Source of the DNA: Promicromonosporaceae bacterium
GTDB taxonomy: Bacteria > Actinomycetota > Actinomycetes > Actinomycetales > Cellulomonadaceae
Direction: 5' to 3'
Length of the DNA stretch: 64,000 nucleotides
Assembly: GCA_009783295.1 (NCBI GenBank)
Contig: WRHK01000012.1
Location: forward strand, 1 to 64,000
Both the position numbers and the translations under genes were made by a program. The notes below the pieces were generated by a model. It had not been told where the DNA came from. It saw only the letters and a list, made by a program, of their open reading frames with translations, and made no database searches. Position 1 is the first letter of the stretch, and each line of letters begins with the position of its first letter. Positions 10,310 to 20,214 of this stretch are shown here, piece after piece.

Positions 10310-11350
10310 TCAGACCGTGAGCGCACGCCCCTCGCGCGCGGCGACACGTGCGCCGTCGAGCACCTCGGCGGTGCGGACCGCGTCCTGCGGGTCGACCGGG
10401 ATCTCGCCGTCGCCCTCGAGCCAGTCGACCAGCAGCCGGTAGAAGTCGGCGTGCCCGCCCGGCGCCTGCGGCACGGGGGTGCGCTCGCGCCCGCGCGTGA
10501 GCCAGCCCTCGGTGCCCTCGGGTGCGTCGGCGTCGAACACCTCGAAGGGCGAGGCATCCTGCTCGAACGTGGTGACCACGTACGCGCCGCCGCTGCCGAG
10601 CACGCGCGTGCGCGGGCCGGGCGCCCCGACCAGGGACCCGGCCCAGAGCCGCGACGTGACCGCGTGCGGGGACCTCGCCAGGCCGCCGCCGGGCTCGTGC
10701 TGGAGCACCAGGAACACGTCGTCCTCGGTGGGCGTGGTGAGCTTGCGCGTCTGCGCCCACACGCTGGTCACGCGGCCGAACAGCTGCGTGGCGGAGTCCA
10801 CGAGGTGCGGCCCGAGGTCGAGCAGCAGCCCGCCGGCGACGACGTCGTTCTCCTTCCAGCGCTGCTGCGGCTGGGGCCGCCAGCGCTCCCAGTGCCGCTC
10901 GAACGTGTGCACGTCGCCGAGCTCGCCCCGCTCGACCAGGGCCGCCAGCGTGAGCTGCTCGGGGTCCCAGCGCCGGTTCTGGAACACGGTGAACGGCGTC
11001 GAGGTGGCGGCGGCCTCGGCGACGACGGCGCGCGCCTCGTGCGCGTCCACGCCGATGGGCTTGTCAAGCACGAACGGGATGCCGGCCCGCGCCAGGTGGG
11101 CGGCGTGGTCGGCGTGCAGCCCGGTGGGCGAGGTCACGACGACGACGTCGTACGCGGACCGCGCGGCGACCAGCGCGTCCAGGTCGTCGTGCAGCCGGGC
11201 GCCGGGCCAGTCGGAGGCCGCCTGCTGCCGCCGGCCGGGGTCGCGCGTGACCACCGCCGTGACCGGCAGCCCGGCCTCCCTGGCCAGGCGGGCGTGGATC
11301 CCACGCCCCGAGCCTCCGTACCCGACGATCGCGATGCGCAACGCTGTCAT
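10310..11350 (-). CDS. Gfo/Idh/MocA family oxidoreductase
   Basis: MTALRIAIVGYGGSGRGIHARLAREAGLPVTAVVTRD; PFVLDKPIGVDAHEARAVV; GGGLLLDLGPHLVDSATQLFG. Confidence 0.9.
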   Translation of the reverse strand: MTALRIAIVGYGGSGRGIHARLAREAGLPVTAVVTRDPGRRQQAASDWPGARLHDDLDALVAARSAYDVVVVTSPTGLHADHAAHLARAGIPFVLDKPIGVDAHEARAVVAEAAATSTPFTVFQNRRWDPEQLTLAALVERGELGDVHTFERHWERWRPQPQQRWKENDVVAGGLLLDLGPHLVDSATQLFGRVTSVWAQTRKLTTPTEDDVFLVLQHEPGGGLARSPHAVTSRLWAGSLVGAPGPRTRVLGSGGAYVVTTFEQDASPFEVFDADAPEGTEGWLTRGRERTPVPQAPGGHADFYRLLVDWLEGDGEIPVDPQDAVRTAEVLDGARVAAREGRALTV

Positions 11351-11431
11351 GGGCCCCATCGTGCACCGGGCGGCGCCCGCCACCCGGGCGGCCACGCCCC
11401 GTGCGGGTGAACGGGGGTACGTTGGCTCGCT

Positions 11432-12142
11432 GTGGGAACCCTGGAGATCGAGAACCTGAGCGGGCACGTGGACTACCACGAGGGCTGGGACCTCCAGCGG
11501 CGCACCCACGCCGCGGTGGCCGCCGGCGAGCACCCGCCGATCGCGTACCTGCTCGAGCATGCCAGCGTGTACACGGCCGGACGTCGCACCCGCAAGGACG
11601 AGTACCCCACCGACGGCACGCCCGTGGTCGACGTCGACCGCGGGGGCAAGATCACCTGGCACGGCCCGGGGCAGGTCGTGGCGTACCCGATCGCGCGCCT
11701 GGTCTCTCCCGTCGACGTCGTGCAGTACGTCCGCACGCTCGAGGCGGCCGTGATGGACGTCTGCGCGCAGCTGGGCGTGGAGACCCTCCGCGTGGAGGGC
11801 CGCAGCGGCGTGTGGGTGGCGGCCGACGCCACGCGGCGCGAGCGCAAGGTGTGCGCCATCGGCGCCCGCGTGGCCAAGGGCGTGACGATGCACGGCCTCG
11901 CCCTCAACTGCGACCCCGACCTGGGCGCGTTCGGCTTCATCGTGCCGTGCGGCATCGACGACGCCGATGTCAGCTCGCTGTCCGCCGAGCTCGGCCGGGA
12001 CGTGACGGTGGCGGAGGTGCGGCCCCTTCTGGCCGAGGCGCTGCAGCGCCACCTCGGCCCGCTCGTGACGGAGGTCACCTCCACAGCCCCCGAGACGGCC
12101 TTCGCCAGGGCGACGGAGCTCTCCAAGGCGGTCGTAGGCTGA
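11432..12142 (+). CDS. lipB: Lipoyl(octanoyl) transferase
   Basis: [40 protein letters not shown]; adjacent to lipA. Confidence 0.95.
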   Translation: MGTLEIENLSGHVDYHEGWDLQRRTHAAVAAGEHPPIAYLLEHASVYTAGRRTRKDEYPTDGTPVVDVDRGGKITWHGPGQVVAYPIARLVSPVDVVQYVRTLEAAVMDVCAQLGVETLRVEGRSGVWVAADATRRERKVCAIGARVAKGVTMHGLALNCDPDLGAFGFIVPCGIDDADVSSLSAELGRDVTVAEVRPLLAEALQRHLGPLVTEVTSTAPETAFARATELSKAVVG

Positions 12143-12170
12143 CCCGGTCCGTCGTTACGAGGGGAGCACC

Positions 12171-13172
12171 GTGACCATCGCGCCTGAGGGCCGCCGCATG
12201 CTGCGCATCGAGGCCCGCAACGCCGAGACGCCCATCGAGAAGAAGCCCGAGTGGATCAAGACCCGGGCCGTCATGGGCCCGGAGTACCGGGACATGAAGA
12301 ACCTCGTCAAGGGCGAGGGCCTGCACACGGTGTGCGAGGAGGCCGGCTGTCCCAACATCTTCGAGTGCTGGGAAGACCGCGAGGCCACGTTCCTCATCGG
12401 CGGCGAGCAGTGCACGCGCCGCTGCGACTTCTGCCAGATCGACACGGGCAAGCCGTCGGCGCTGGACCGTGACGAGCCGCGCCGCGTGGCCGAGTCCGTC
12501 CAGTCGATGGGCCTCAAGTACTCGACGATCACGGGCGTCGCCCGCGACGACCTCCCCGACGGCGGCGCCTGGCTGTACGCGGAGACGGTCCGCGCGATCC
12601 ACGCGCTCAACCCGAGCACGGGGGTCGAGAACCTGATCCCCGACTTCAACGGCATCCCCGAGCTGCTCGACGAGGTGTTCGAGTCCCGCCCGGAGGTGCT
12701 GGCGCACAACCTCGAGACGGTGCCGCGCATCTTCAAGCAGATCCGCCCGGCGTTCCGGTACGACCGCTCGCTCGAGGTGCTCACGCGCGCCCGCGACTTC
12801 GGCCTGATCACCAAGTCCAACCTCATCCTGGGCATGGGCGAGACCATCGACGAGGTCAAGCAGGCGCTCGTCGACCTGCACGACGCCGGCTGCGACCTCA
12901 TCACCATCACGCAGTACCTGCGTCCCTCCCTGCGCCACCACCCGATCGACCGCTGGGTGCGCCCGGAGGAGTTCGTCGAGCTGTCGCAGTTCGCAGAGGA
13001 GACCGGGTTCCTGGGCGTGATGGCGGGGCCGCTGGTTCGCTCGTCGTACCGCGCCGGCCGCCTGTGGGGCCAGGCCATGAGCAAGCACGGGCGTGCCATC
13101 CCCGCCGCGCTCGCCCACCTGGCCGAACCGACGACGGCGCGCCAGGAGGCCGCGAGCCTGCTCGCTCGCTGA
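12171..13172 (+). CDS. lipA: Lipoyl synthase (radical SAM)
   Basis: [13 protein letters not shown] and [15 protein letters not shown] cysteine motifs. Confidence 0.97.
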   Translation: MTIAPEGRRMLRIEARNAETPIEKKPEWIKTRAVMGPEYRDMKNLVKGEGLHTVCEEAGCPNIFECWEDREATFLIGGEQCTRRCDFCQIDTGKPSALDRDEPRRVAESVQSMGLKYSTITGVARDDLPDGGAWLYAETVRAIHALNPSTGVENLIPDFNGIPELLDEVFESRPEVLAHNLETVPRIFKQIRPAFRYDRSLEVLTRARDFGLITKSNLILGMGETIDEVKQALVDLHDAGCDLITITQYLRPSLRHHPIDRWVRPEEFVELSQFAEETGFLGVMAGPLVRSSYRAGRLWGQAMSKHGRAIPAALAHLAEPTTARQEAASLLAR

Positions 13173-13209
13173 ACGCTCGCACGTCGCCGCGCCGATAGGA
13201 TCTGGACCC

Positions 13210-13926
13210 ATGGCCCGCAACAGCTCGGCGTCGGACACGGCGCCCTCCAAGCCCAAGAAGCAGCGCTGGTACCACCAGGTCTGGGCCGCGTACCAGATGA
13301 CGCGCAAGCAGGACCCGTCGGTGACGTGGCTGCTGCTGGGCATCTTCGTCGGCATCGTGCTCGTGGGCCTCGCCGCCGGCTTCCTCCTCGGCCACCCGGT
13401 CTACTTCACGATCGTCGCCGTGCCGTTCGGCGCGCTCGCCGCGATGTACATGCTCACGCGGCGCGCCGAGCGCGCCGCGTACACGCAGATCGAGGGCCAG
13501 CCCGGCGCCGCGCGCGCCGCGCTCGGCACGGTGCGCGGCGGCTGGACGTTCGAGGACGAGCCGGTGGCCGTCAACGCCCGCACGCAGGACTTCGTGTTCC
13601 GCGGCGTCGGCCGCCCCGGCGTCGTCCTGGTCTCCGAGGGCCCGGCGCACCGCGTGGGCCGCATGCTCGACGACGAGCGCCGCCGCGTCGCCCGCGTGCT
13701 GCCGAACGTGCCGATCACGCTCATCCAGATGGGCGACGGCGAGGGCCAGGTCGCGCTGACCAAGCTGTCGCGCGCGGTCTCGAAGCTCAAGCCGAAGCTC
13801 ACGAAGCCCGAGGCGGCCGAGGTCGGCAAGCGCCTCAAGGCGCTCGGCGGTCAGCGCATGCCGATCCCGAAGGGCATCGACCCGTTCAAGACCCGCCCCG
13901 ACCGCAAGGGCATGCGCGGGCGCTGA
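13210..13926 (+). CDS. DUF4191-family membrane protein
   Basis: MARNSSASDTAPSKPKKQRWYHQVWAAYQMTRKQDPSVTWLLLGIF; conserved position after lipA in Actinobacteria. Confidence 0.8.
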   Translation: MARNSSASDTAPSKPKKQRWYHQVWAAYQMTRKQDPSVTWLLLGIFVGIVLVGLAAGFLLGHPVYFTIVAVPFGALAAMYMLTRRAERAAYTQIEGQPGAARAALGTVRGGWTFEDEPVAVNARTQDFVFRGVGRPGVVLVSEGPAHRVGRMLDDERRRVARVLPNVPITLIQMGDGEGQVALTKLSRAVSKLKPKLTKPEAAEVGKRLKALGGQRMPIPKGIDPFKTRPDRKGMRGR

Positions 13927-14382
13927 TCAGCGCCGCGTGATCACGGTCCCCGCAGCCCTGTCGTGCATCCCCCGGCCGTCGCCGTCCCAGACGACGGCGG
14001 GGATCACCAGGCACAGCAGCACCGAGCGGATCCCTGACCGCCAGAACCCCACGAAGGCGCCGTCGACGGTGCCCTCCCCCGGCTTTCCCAGCACGCGCAC
14101 CTGGAGCCCGAGCAGCCGGTGACCGATCGTGAACCCGATCGACCCGACCAGGATCACGTTCATCAGCAGGAACACCCCGAGCGGGACGAGGCTGTTGCCG
14201 CCGGGGACCAGCTTGGCGATCAGCCAGGCCACGGCCCAGTCGATGCACAGCGCGACCGCGCGACGGCCGAGCGACGCCATCGAGCCGCTGCCCGACTCCG
14301 GCAGCCCGAGCCGCTTCGCGCCGCCTCCGGGCGGCGTGGCGCCGCCCTCGAGCCAGGATCCGAGTTCTTCACGTGATGGCAC
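13927..14382 (-). CDS. RDD family membrane protein
   Basis: LGRRAVALCIDWAVAWLIAKL...GFTIGHRLLGLQVRVL; conserved position before glnA. Confidence 0.85.
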   Translation of the reverse strand: MPSREELGSWLEGGATPPGGGAKRLGLPESGSGSMASLGRRAVALCIDWAVAWLIAKLVPGGNSLVPLGVFLLMNVILVGSIGFTIGHRLLGLQVRVLGKPGEGTVDGAFVGFWRSGIRSVLLCLVIPAVVWDGDGRGMHDRAAGTVITRR

Positions 14383-14516
14383 GGCACCAGGCTAGGCGGC
14401 CCGACGACGACGTCCCGACCGCCAGGCCCGCCCGTCCCGCTGGTCGCTGTGACGTGCGCCGCAGCGTGTCCACGGATCACGTCTGAAATCTCACAGGGCG
14501 GACGTCTGGCGCCCTG

Positions 14517-14532
14517 GTTACACGCCGGAAAC
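14517..14532 (+). promoter_or_regulatory. Candidate GlnR-type half-site upstream of glnA
   Basis: GTTAC-acgccg-GAAAC matches the GTnAC-n6-GAAAC pattern, about 110 bp upstream of the glnA ATG. Confidence 0.5.
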
Positions 14533-14642
14533 ATGAGCGGCATGCGAGAGTAACGGCGTCGGCCTAGGTTCTGGGCCAGCCGCGTGACGCCGGCCGTTGC
14601 ACCAGCACTAGGCGCCGCACCTGTCTTCCCAAAGGAGCTTGG

Positions 14643-16067
14643 ATGTTCAACAACGCCGAGGAGGCCATCGCCTTCACCCGCAACGAAGGGGTGGAGTTCA
14701 TCGATGTCCGTTTCGTCGACCTGCCGGGTGTCTGGCAGCACTTCAACATCCCGACCTCGCAGTTCAGCGAGGACTCGTTCACCGAGGGCCTGATGTTCGA
14801 CGGCTCGTCGATCCGCGGCTTCCAGGCGATCCACGAGTCGGACATGAAGCTGGTCCCGGACGTCAAGACGGCGTTCGTCGACCCGTTCCGCAAGCGCAAG
14901 ACGCTCGTCATGAACTTCTCGATCGTCGACCCGTTCACCGACGAGGCCTACTCGCGCGACCCGCGCACCATCGCCGCCAAGGCCGAGGCCTACCTCGCGT
15001 CGACCGGCATCGCCGACACGGTGTTCTTCGCCCCCGAGGCCGAGTTCTACCTGTTCGACTCGATCCAGTACGCGACCTCGATGCAGGGCTCGTTCTACAA
15101 GATCGACTCCGAGGAGGCCGCGTGGAACACCGGCCGCGAGGAGGAGGGCGGCAACCTCGGGTACAAGACCCGCGTCAAGGGTGGCTACTTCCCCGTCTCG
15201 CCGTCGGACAAGTTCGCGGACCTGCGTGACGACATCTGCGACACGCTGGGCCAGGTCGGCCTGGACGTCGAGCGCGCGCACCACGAGGTGGGCACCGCCG
15301 GCCAGCAGGAGATCAACTACCGCTTCAACACGCTGCTGCACGCGGCCGACGACCTGATGAAGTTCAAGTACGTCGTGCGCAACGAGGTCTACAACGCGGG
15401 CAAGACCGTGACCTTCATGCCGAAGCCGCTGTACGGCGACAACGGCTCGGGCATGCACTCGCACCAGTCGCTCTGGAAGAACGGCGAGCCGCTGTTCTAC
15501 GACGAGAAGGGCTACGGCGGCCTGTCCGACCTCGCCCGCTGGTACATCGGCGGCCTGCTGAAGCACGCCCCGTCGCTGCTCGCCTTCACCAACCCGTCGG
15601 TCAACTCGTACCGCCGCCTGGTGCCGGGCTACGAGGCCCCCGTCAACCTGGTCTACTCGGCCCGCAACCGCTCGGCCTGCATCCGCATCCCGATCACCGG
15701 TTCGTCGCCCAAGGCCAAGCGCGTCGAGTTCCGCGTGCCGGACCCGTCGGCCAACCCGTACCTGGCCTTCGCCGCCCAGCTCATGGCCGGCATCGACGGC
15801 ATCAAGAACCGCATCGAGCCGGCCGCGCCGATCGACAAGGACCTGTACGAGCTGCCCCCCGAGGAGCACGCCCTGATCGCCCAGGTCCCGGCCTCGCTCT
15901 CCGAGGTGCTCGACAACCTCGAGCGCGACCACGAGTTCCTCACGCAGGGTGACGTGTTCACCGAGGACCTCATCGCCACGTGGATCGAGTACAAGCGCAA
16001 GAACGAGGTGGAGCCGGTGCAGCTGCAGCCGACCCCCAAGGAGTTCGAGCTCTACTACGACATCTGA
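14643..16067 (+). CDS. glnA: Type I glutamine synthetase
   Basis: [53 protein letters not shown], adenylylation-loop region [12 protein letters not shown]. Confidence 0.97.
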   Translation: MFNNAEEAIAFTRNEGVEFIDVRFVDLPGVWQHFNIPTSQFSEDSFTEGLMFDGSSIRGFQAIHESDMKLVPDVKTAFVDPFRKRKTLVMNFSIVDPFTDEAYSRDPRTIAAKAEAYLASTGIADTVFFAPEAEFYLFDSIQYATSMQGSFYKIDSEEAAWNTGREEEGGNLGYKTRVKGGYFPVSPSDKFADLRDDICDTLGQVGLDVERAHHEVGTAGQQEINYRFNTLLHAADDLMKFKYVVRNEVYNAGKTVTFMPKPLYGDNGSGMHSHQSLWKNGEPLFYDEKGYGGLSDLARWYIGGLLKHAPSLLAFTNPSVNSYRRLVPGYEAPVNLVYSARNRSACIRIPITGSSPKAKRVEFRVPDPSANPYLAFAAQLMAGIDGIKNRIEPAAPIDKDLYELPPEEHALIAQVPASLSEVLDNLERDHEFLTQGDVFTEDLIATWIEYKRKNEVEPVQLQPTPKEFELYYDI

Positions 16068-16082
16068 TCCAGACTGTCGCCG

Positions 16083-16139
16083 AGACGGCGGCCGGCCTGC
16101 GCGAACGCCTCAGAGCGGAGCGCGGGTCGGCCGCCGTCT
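16083..16139 (+). terminator. Hairpin downstream of glnA
   Basis: AGACGGCGGCCG / CGGCCGCCGTCT 12-bp stem, long (33-nt) loop. Confidence 0.5.
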
Positions 16140-16243
16140 TGCGTTCCGTGTTGGGGGGCGCCGAGACCGCGAGCGCAGGGGTTGGTCACGGAATCGGGCC
16201 GTGAGCGTGACCAACCACTACGCTCGCTGGCCGCACGCGGCCG

Positions 16244-16468
16244 CTACGCGTCGGCCGGTGGCACCGGCCCGTCGTATGTCGCTACGTATGCCGGGCCCTT
16301 CGCCGTGGCCCGGGTTGCCGGCGTGATCGTGTAGACCGCGGGCGGGCTGCCCGGGCTCGCCGCGTCCTCGAGGGTGAGGCGGGACTCGAGCTGGCTGCGG
16401 TCGACGGGATAGAGCTGGCCGTCGTAGGGACCGCCCTGGAAGACGACGAGGACTTTGAGCGTGGCCAT
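16244..16468 (-). CDS. Small hypothetical protein (74 aa)
   Basis: MATLKVLVVFQGGPYDGQLYPVDRSQLESRLTLEDAASPGSPPAVYTITPATRATAKGPAYVATYDG; coding-like codon use. Confidence 0.55.
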   Translation of the reverse strand: MATLKVLVVFQGGPYDGQLYPVDRSQLESRLTLEDAASPGSPPAVYTITPATRATAKGPAYVATYDGPVPPADA

Positions 16469-16737
16469 GCCGCCCAGGCTCGCGCCGGAACGGTCCGCCC
16501 GCCAGCGCGGGGCGCCAACCTGTCGCTCGTTCGACCATGCAAAGCGCTTCCGCGTTGACCACCCGGCTGTCGTTCGCCGCGTGGACGGGCGCCGCTGACG
16601 GCGCAGGGGCGACTTCACCCGCGCACGGCCTGAGACGAGGCGTGGGCCCGCGCGCCGCTTCGCTAGCATCCCGCCAGCGCACGGCGTCCCCATCGACGGG
16701 GCCCTCGACAGCACGTCCGGCGCGAGAGAGGCCGGTC

Positions 16738-18105
16738 GTGGTTCAGGTGGTGGAGCGCACCCCCGCGCGCTTGCGTGCGGGCGTCGTCGGGCGCCTCGAC
16801 TCGGTGGTGTTCGGGGTGGCGTCGACGGCGCCGTCGTACTCCCTCGCCGTGACCGTGGGGCTGCTGGCCGCCGCCGTAGGTGCCGCGGCGCCGGTGGCGC
16901 TGGCGCTGTCGGCGATCCCGGTCGTGCTCGTCGCCCTGTGCTTCCGTGAGCTGAACCGCGAGCTGCCCGACTGCGGCACCAGCTACGCGTGGGCGCAGCG
17001 GGCCCTCGGGCGGCGCGCGGGCGGGCTGTCGGGCTGGCTCGCCATCGCCGCGTGCCTGCTGGTCATGGCGAACCTCGCCCAGATCAGCGCGCTCTACCTG
17101 TTCGACCTGCTGGGCCTCGACGGCCTCGCCGGCTCGCGGCTCGCGCAGGCGGCGGTCGGGTGCGCGGCCATCGGCGTCATGGCGTGGCTCGCGTACCGCG
17201 GCGTGCAGGTGGCGGCGCGTGTCCAGACGGTGCTCGTCGTCGTCGAGGTCGGGGCCCTGCTGTGGTTCGCGGGCCGGGCGCTCGCGCAGGCCGACCACCT
17301 CGCGGCGCCCACCCTGTCCACAACCGGCGGGACGGGCGGCGTCTCGGGCTGGACCGCGGCGTTCCTGGCCGCCGTGTTCCTCTACTGGGGCTGGGACTCC
17401 AGCTTCTCCACGAACGAGGAGTCGGACGACCCGCGCGAGACGCCCGGCTTCGCCGCGCTGGCCGCCAACGGGGTGCTCGTCGTGCTGTACCTGGTGGTCA
17501 CGTGGGCGGCCGTGAGCTGGGCGGGCACGGACCGGCTCGCCGCCGTCGCCGACGACGACTTCTTCTCCGTCCTGGCCGGCCAGCTCATGGGCACCGTGGG
17601 CGGCAAGGTGCTGGTCGGCGCGGTGCTGGTCTCGGGGCTCGCGTCGGCGCAGACCACGATCCTGCCCACCAGCCGCACGCTGCTCGCGATGGGTCGCGAC
17701 GGCGTGCTGCACCCGCGCCTCGCCGACGTGTCGCCGCGGTACGGCACGCCGTCGGTCGCCACGTGGGCGTTCTCGGGCGCCGCCGCCGTGCTCTACGTGG
17801 TGCTCGTCGGCCTGTCCGACTCCGTGCTCAACGACTCCGTCGCCGCCACGGCCGTCATGGTCGCCGGGTACTACGGGCTCACCGCGTTCGCGACGCTGCG
17901 GTTCCCGTGGTCCGACGGCGCGGCCCGGCGCCCGCTGGCCCGCGTCGTCGTGCCCGCGCTCGCGACGGCCGCGTTCGCCGTGACGCTCGTCGTCTCCCTG
18001 CTCGACATTAGCCCCGTCTCGCTGCTCGTCATCGGCCTGTCGCTCGCCGCGGGGATCCCGGCGCTCGGCCCCACCCGGAAAGCCCTCGTGAAGGAGCCCG
18101 CATGA
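16738..18105 (+). CDS. APC-superfamily amino acid/polyamine permease
   Basis: RLDSVVFGVASTAPSYSLAVTVGLL, FRELNRELPDCGTSYAWAQRALGRRAGGLSGWL, ~12 TM segments; GTG start 16738. Confidence 0.85.
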   Translation: MVQVVERTPARLRAGVVGRLDSVVFGVASTAPSYSLAVTVGLLAAAVGAAAPVALALSAIPVVLVALCFRELNRELPDCGTSYAWAQRALGRRAGGLSGWLAIAACLLVMANLAQISALYLFDLLGLDGLAGSRLAQAAVGCAAIGVMAWLAYRGVQVAARVQTVLVVVEVGALLWFAGRALAQADHLAAPTLSTTGGTGGVSGWTAAFLAAVFLYWGWDSSFSTNEESDDPRETPGFAALAANGVLVVLYLVVTWAAVSWAGTDRLAAVADDDFFSVLAGQLMGTVGGKVLVGAVLVSGLASAQTTILPTSRTLLAMGRDGVLHPRLADVSPRYGTPSVATWAFSGAAAVLYVVLVGLSDSVLNDSVAATAVMVAGYYGLTAFATLRFPWSDGAARRPLARVVVPALATAAFAVTLVVSLLDISPVSLLVIGLSLAAGIPALGPTRKALVKEPA

Positions 18106-18503
18106 CCCCCACCGGCCGCCGCCTGCGCAGCACCTCGGTCACGCTCGGCATCACGGCGCTCATCGCGGCCGGCGTCGCCGGGTGCGGGCACGTGGTCGAC
18201 AACCAGGGCATCTGCGTCGACCCGCAGACGCAGAAGCGCGTCGCCGACTACCTGTGCGACCGCGGCGGATCCGGCGGTGGTGGCGGGTACGCGTGGTACT
18301 ACCTGCGGTCCGGCTCGGCCATCCCCGGCGTGGGCCGGTCGTACGCCGGCTCGGGCGGCACGTTCGACGAGGGCACGCTGCACGGCACGACGTCGCACGG
18401 CGGGGTGTCGTCGTCGGGCGAGGGCGGGTCGTCGGGCGAGTCCGGTTCCCACGGCAGCGTGGCCCGCGGCGGGTTCGGCGGCAGCGCCCACGTCGGCTCC
18501 TGA
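18102..18503 (+). CDS. Gly/Ser-rich putative lipoprotein, member of DUF350/ATP-grasp cassette
   Basis: Lipobox-like LIAAGVAGCGH; Gly/Ser-rich tail; start overlaps permease stop (4 nt). Confidence 0.7.
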   Translation: MTPTGRRLRSTSVTLGITALIAAGVAGCGHVVDNQGICVDPQTQKRVADYLCDRGGSGGGGGYAWYYLRSGSAIPGVGRSYAGSGGTFDEGTLHGTTSHGGVSSSGEGGSSGESGSHGSVARGGFGGSAHVGS

Positions 18504-18527
18504 ACCTCTCTCACGGAAGGCACTGAC

Positions 18528-18950
18528 ATGAACGGACTCCTGCCCGCGCTGGGCTACGGCGTCGCCTACGGGCTGGTCGGCACGCTGGTGCTCATCGGTT
18601 CCTGGTACGTGCTGGACCTGCTGACCCCCGGCCGCCTGGGCGACACGATGCGCGAGTCGCACTCCGCGGCGCTCGTCGGGGCCACGTGGATGGTCACGCA
18701 GGGCGCCATCCTGTTCACCGCGATCTGGACCAACGCGGGCAGCGGGCTCGGCACCGAGCTGGTGTGGACCGTGGCGTTCGGCGCCGTCGGGGTGCTGCTG
18801 CAGACCGCAGCGTTCTGGCTGGTGGACCTGGTGACGCCGGGCCGGCTCGGTGCCGAGGTGGTCGAGCCCGGGCCGGTGCGCCCGCTCGCCCGGCTCAGCG
18901 CCGGGGTCATGGTGGCGGTCGCGCTGGTCGTCGTGGCGAGCATCGCCTGA
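18528..18950 (+). CDS. DUF350 family membrane protein (YjfL-like)
   Basis: 140 aa, repeated TM pattern with LLTPGRLGD...LVTPGRLGAEV; followed by glutathionylspermidine synthase-like gene. Confidence 0.8.
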   Translation: MNGLLPALGYGVAYGLVGTLVLIGSWYVLDLLTPGRLGDTMRESHSAALVGATWMVTQGAILFTAIWTNAGSGLGTELVWTVAFGAVGVLLQTAAFWLVDLVTPGRLGAEVVEPGPVRPLARLSAGVMVAVALVVVASIA

Positions 18951-20158
18951 TGCGCCGCGTCGCCGCCGCGCCGCGCCCCGGCTGGAGGGACACGGTCACG
19001 TCCCAGGGCCTGGTGTTCCCCGTGACGCCGCGGCCCGACGGCGGCGAGGCCGTCTACTGGGACGAGTCGGCCCGGTACGAGCTCACGCTGGCCGAGGTCG
19101 AGGCGCTCGAGGCCGTCACCGAGGAGCTCTACGGCATGTGCCTGGAGGCCGCGCGCGTCATGGCGCACCGCTTCACGGACACCGACCTGCGCCTGCCGGA
19201 CGGGTCGATGGCCCTGGTGCGCGAGTCGCTCGAGCGCGGCGACGACTCCGTCTACGCCCGGTTCGACCTCGCCTACGACGGCGTCGGCCCCGCCAAGATG
19301 CTGGAGATCAACGGCGACACGCCGACCGGGCTGGTCGAGTCCGCCGTCGTGCAGTGGAACTGGCTGGAGGACGTGTTCCCCGACCACGACCAGTGGAACT
19401 CGGTGCACGACCGCCTGGTGGGCTGGTGGCGGGAGCGTGCCGCCCGGTGGCCGCACGGCCTGCACTTCCTGCACTCGAAGGCCGACGACTCCGGCGAGGA
19501 GGAGATGACGGTCGCGTACCTGCGCGACACGGCGGCCTCCGCCGGGGTGGTCACGTACGGGCACCCGATCGAGGACGTGGGCTGGGACTCGGCCCGGAAC
19601 CTCTTCGTCGACCTGCACGACCTTCCGGTCGAGGCGGCGTTCAAGCTCTACCCGTGGGAGGACATGCTCGCCGAGCCGTTCGGCGCGCACCTGCTGCGGC
19701 ACGAGGAGGCGAACCCGGTCCGCTGGCTGGAGCCGACGTGGAAGCTGATGCTCTCCACCAAGGCGATCCTGCCGGTGCTCTGGGAGCTGTACCCCGGCCA
19801 CCCCAACCTGCTGCCCGCCTACCGGGACTACCCGAGCGGGCTGTCCGAGTGGGTCGCGAAGCCGCTGTGGGGCCGCGAGGGCGACAACGTCGTCATGTCG
19901 ACGCGCACGCACCAGGAGCGGCGCGGCGGCTCGTACGCGGGCCAGCCGCTCGTGTACCAGCAGTACACGCGCCTGCCCGTGTTCGACGGCAACCACGTGG
20001 TGCTGGGCTCGTGGGTGGTCGGCGGGCGGTCGGCGGGCTGCCTGGTGCGCGAGTCCGACGGGCCCGTGACCGACTACTTCTCCCGCGTGGTGCCCCACCT
20101 GATCTCGGACGCCGCGATGCCGGACGCGGCACAGGTGGCGGCCTGGCTGCGCGAGTAG
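18950..20158 (+). CDS. Glutathionylspermidine synthase (C-terminal ATP-grasp domain)-like protein, YgiC/YjfC type
   Basis: ARFDLAYDGVGPAKMLEINGDTPTGLVESAVVQWNWLED, EPTWKLMLSTKAILPVLWELYPGHPNLLPAY, KPLWGREGDNV; start overlaps DUF350 stop by 1 nt (TGATG). Confidence 0.9.
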   Translation: MRRVAAAPRPGWRDTVTSQGLVFPVTPRPDGGEAVYWDESARYELTLAEVEALEAVTEELYGMCLEAARVMAHRFTDTDLRLPDGSMALVRESLERGDDSVYARFDLAYDGVGPAKMLEINGDTPTGLVESAVVQWNWLEDVFPDHDQWNSVHDRLVGWWRERAARWPHGLHFLHSKADDSGEEEMTVAYLRDTAASAGVVTYGHPIEDVGWDSARNLFVDLHDLPVEAAFKLYPWEDMLAEPFGAHLLRHEEANPVRWLEPTWKLMLSTKAILPVLWELYPGHPNLLPAYRDYPSGLSEWVAKPLWGREGDNVVMSTRTHQERRGGSYAGQPLVYQQYTRLPVFDGNHVVLGSWVVGGRSAGCLVRESDGPVTDYFSRVVPHLISDAAMPDAAQVAAWLRE

Positions 20159-20214
20159 GCGGGGACCGGCTCCCCCTGGCTGCACCGGTGGCGCCATCCC
20201 GCTACTTTCTGTAG

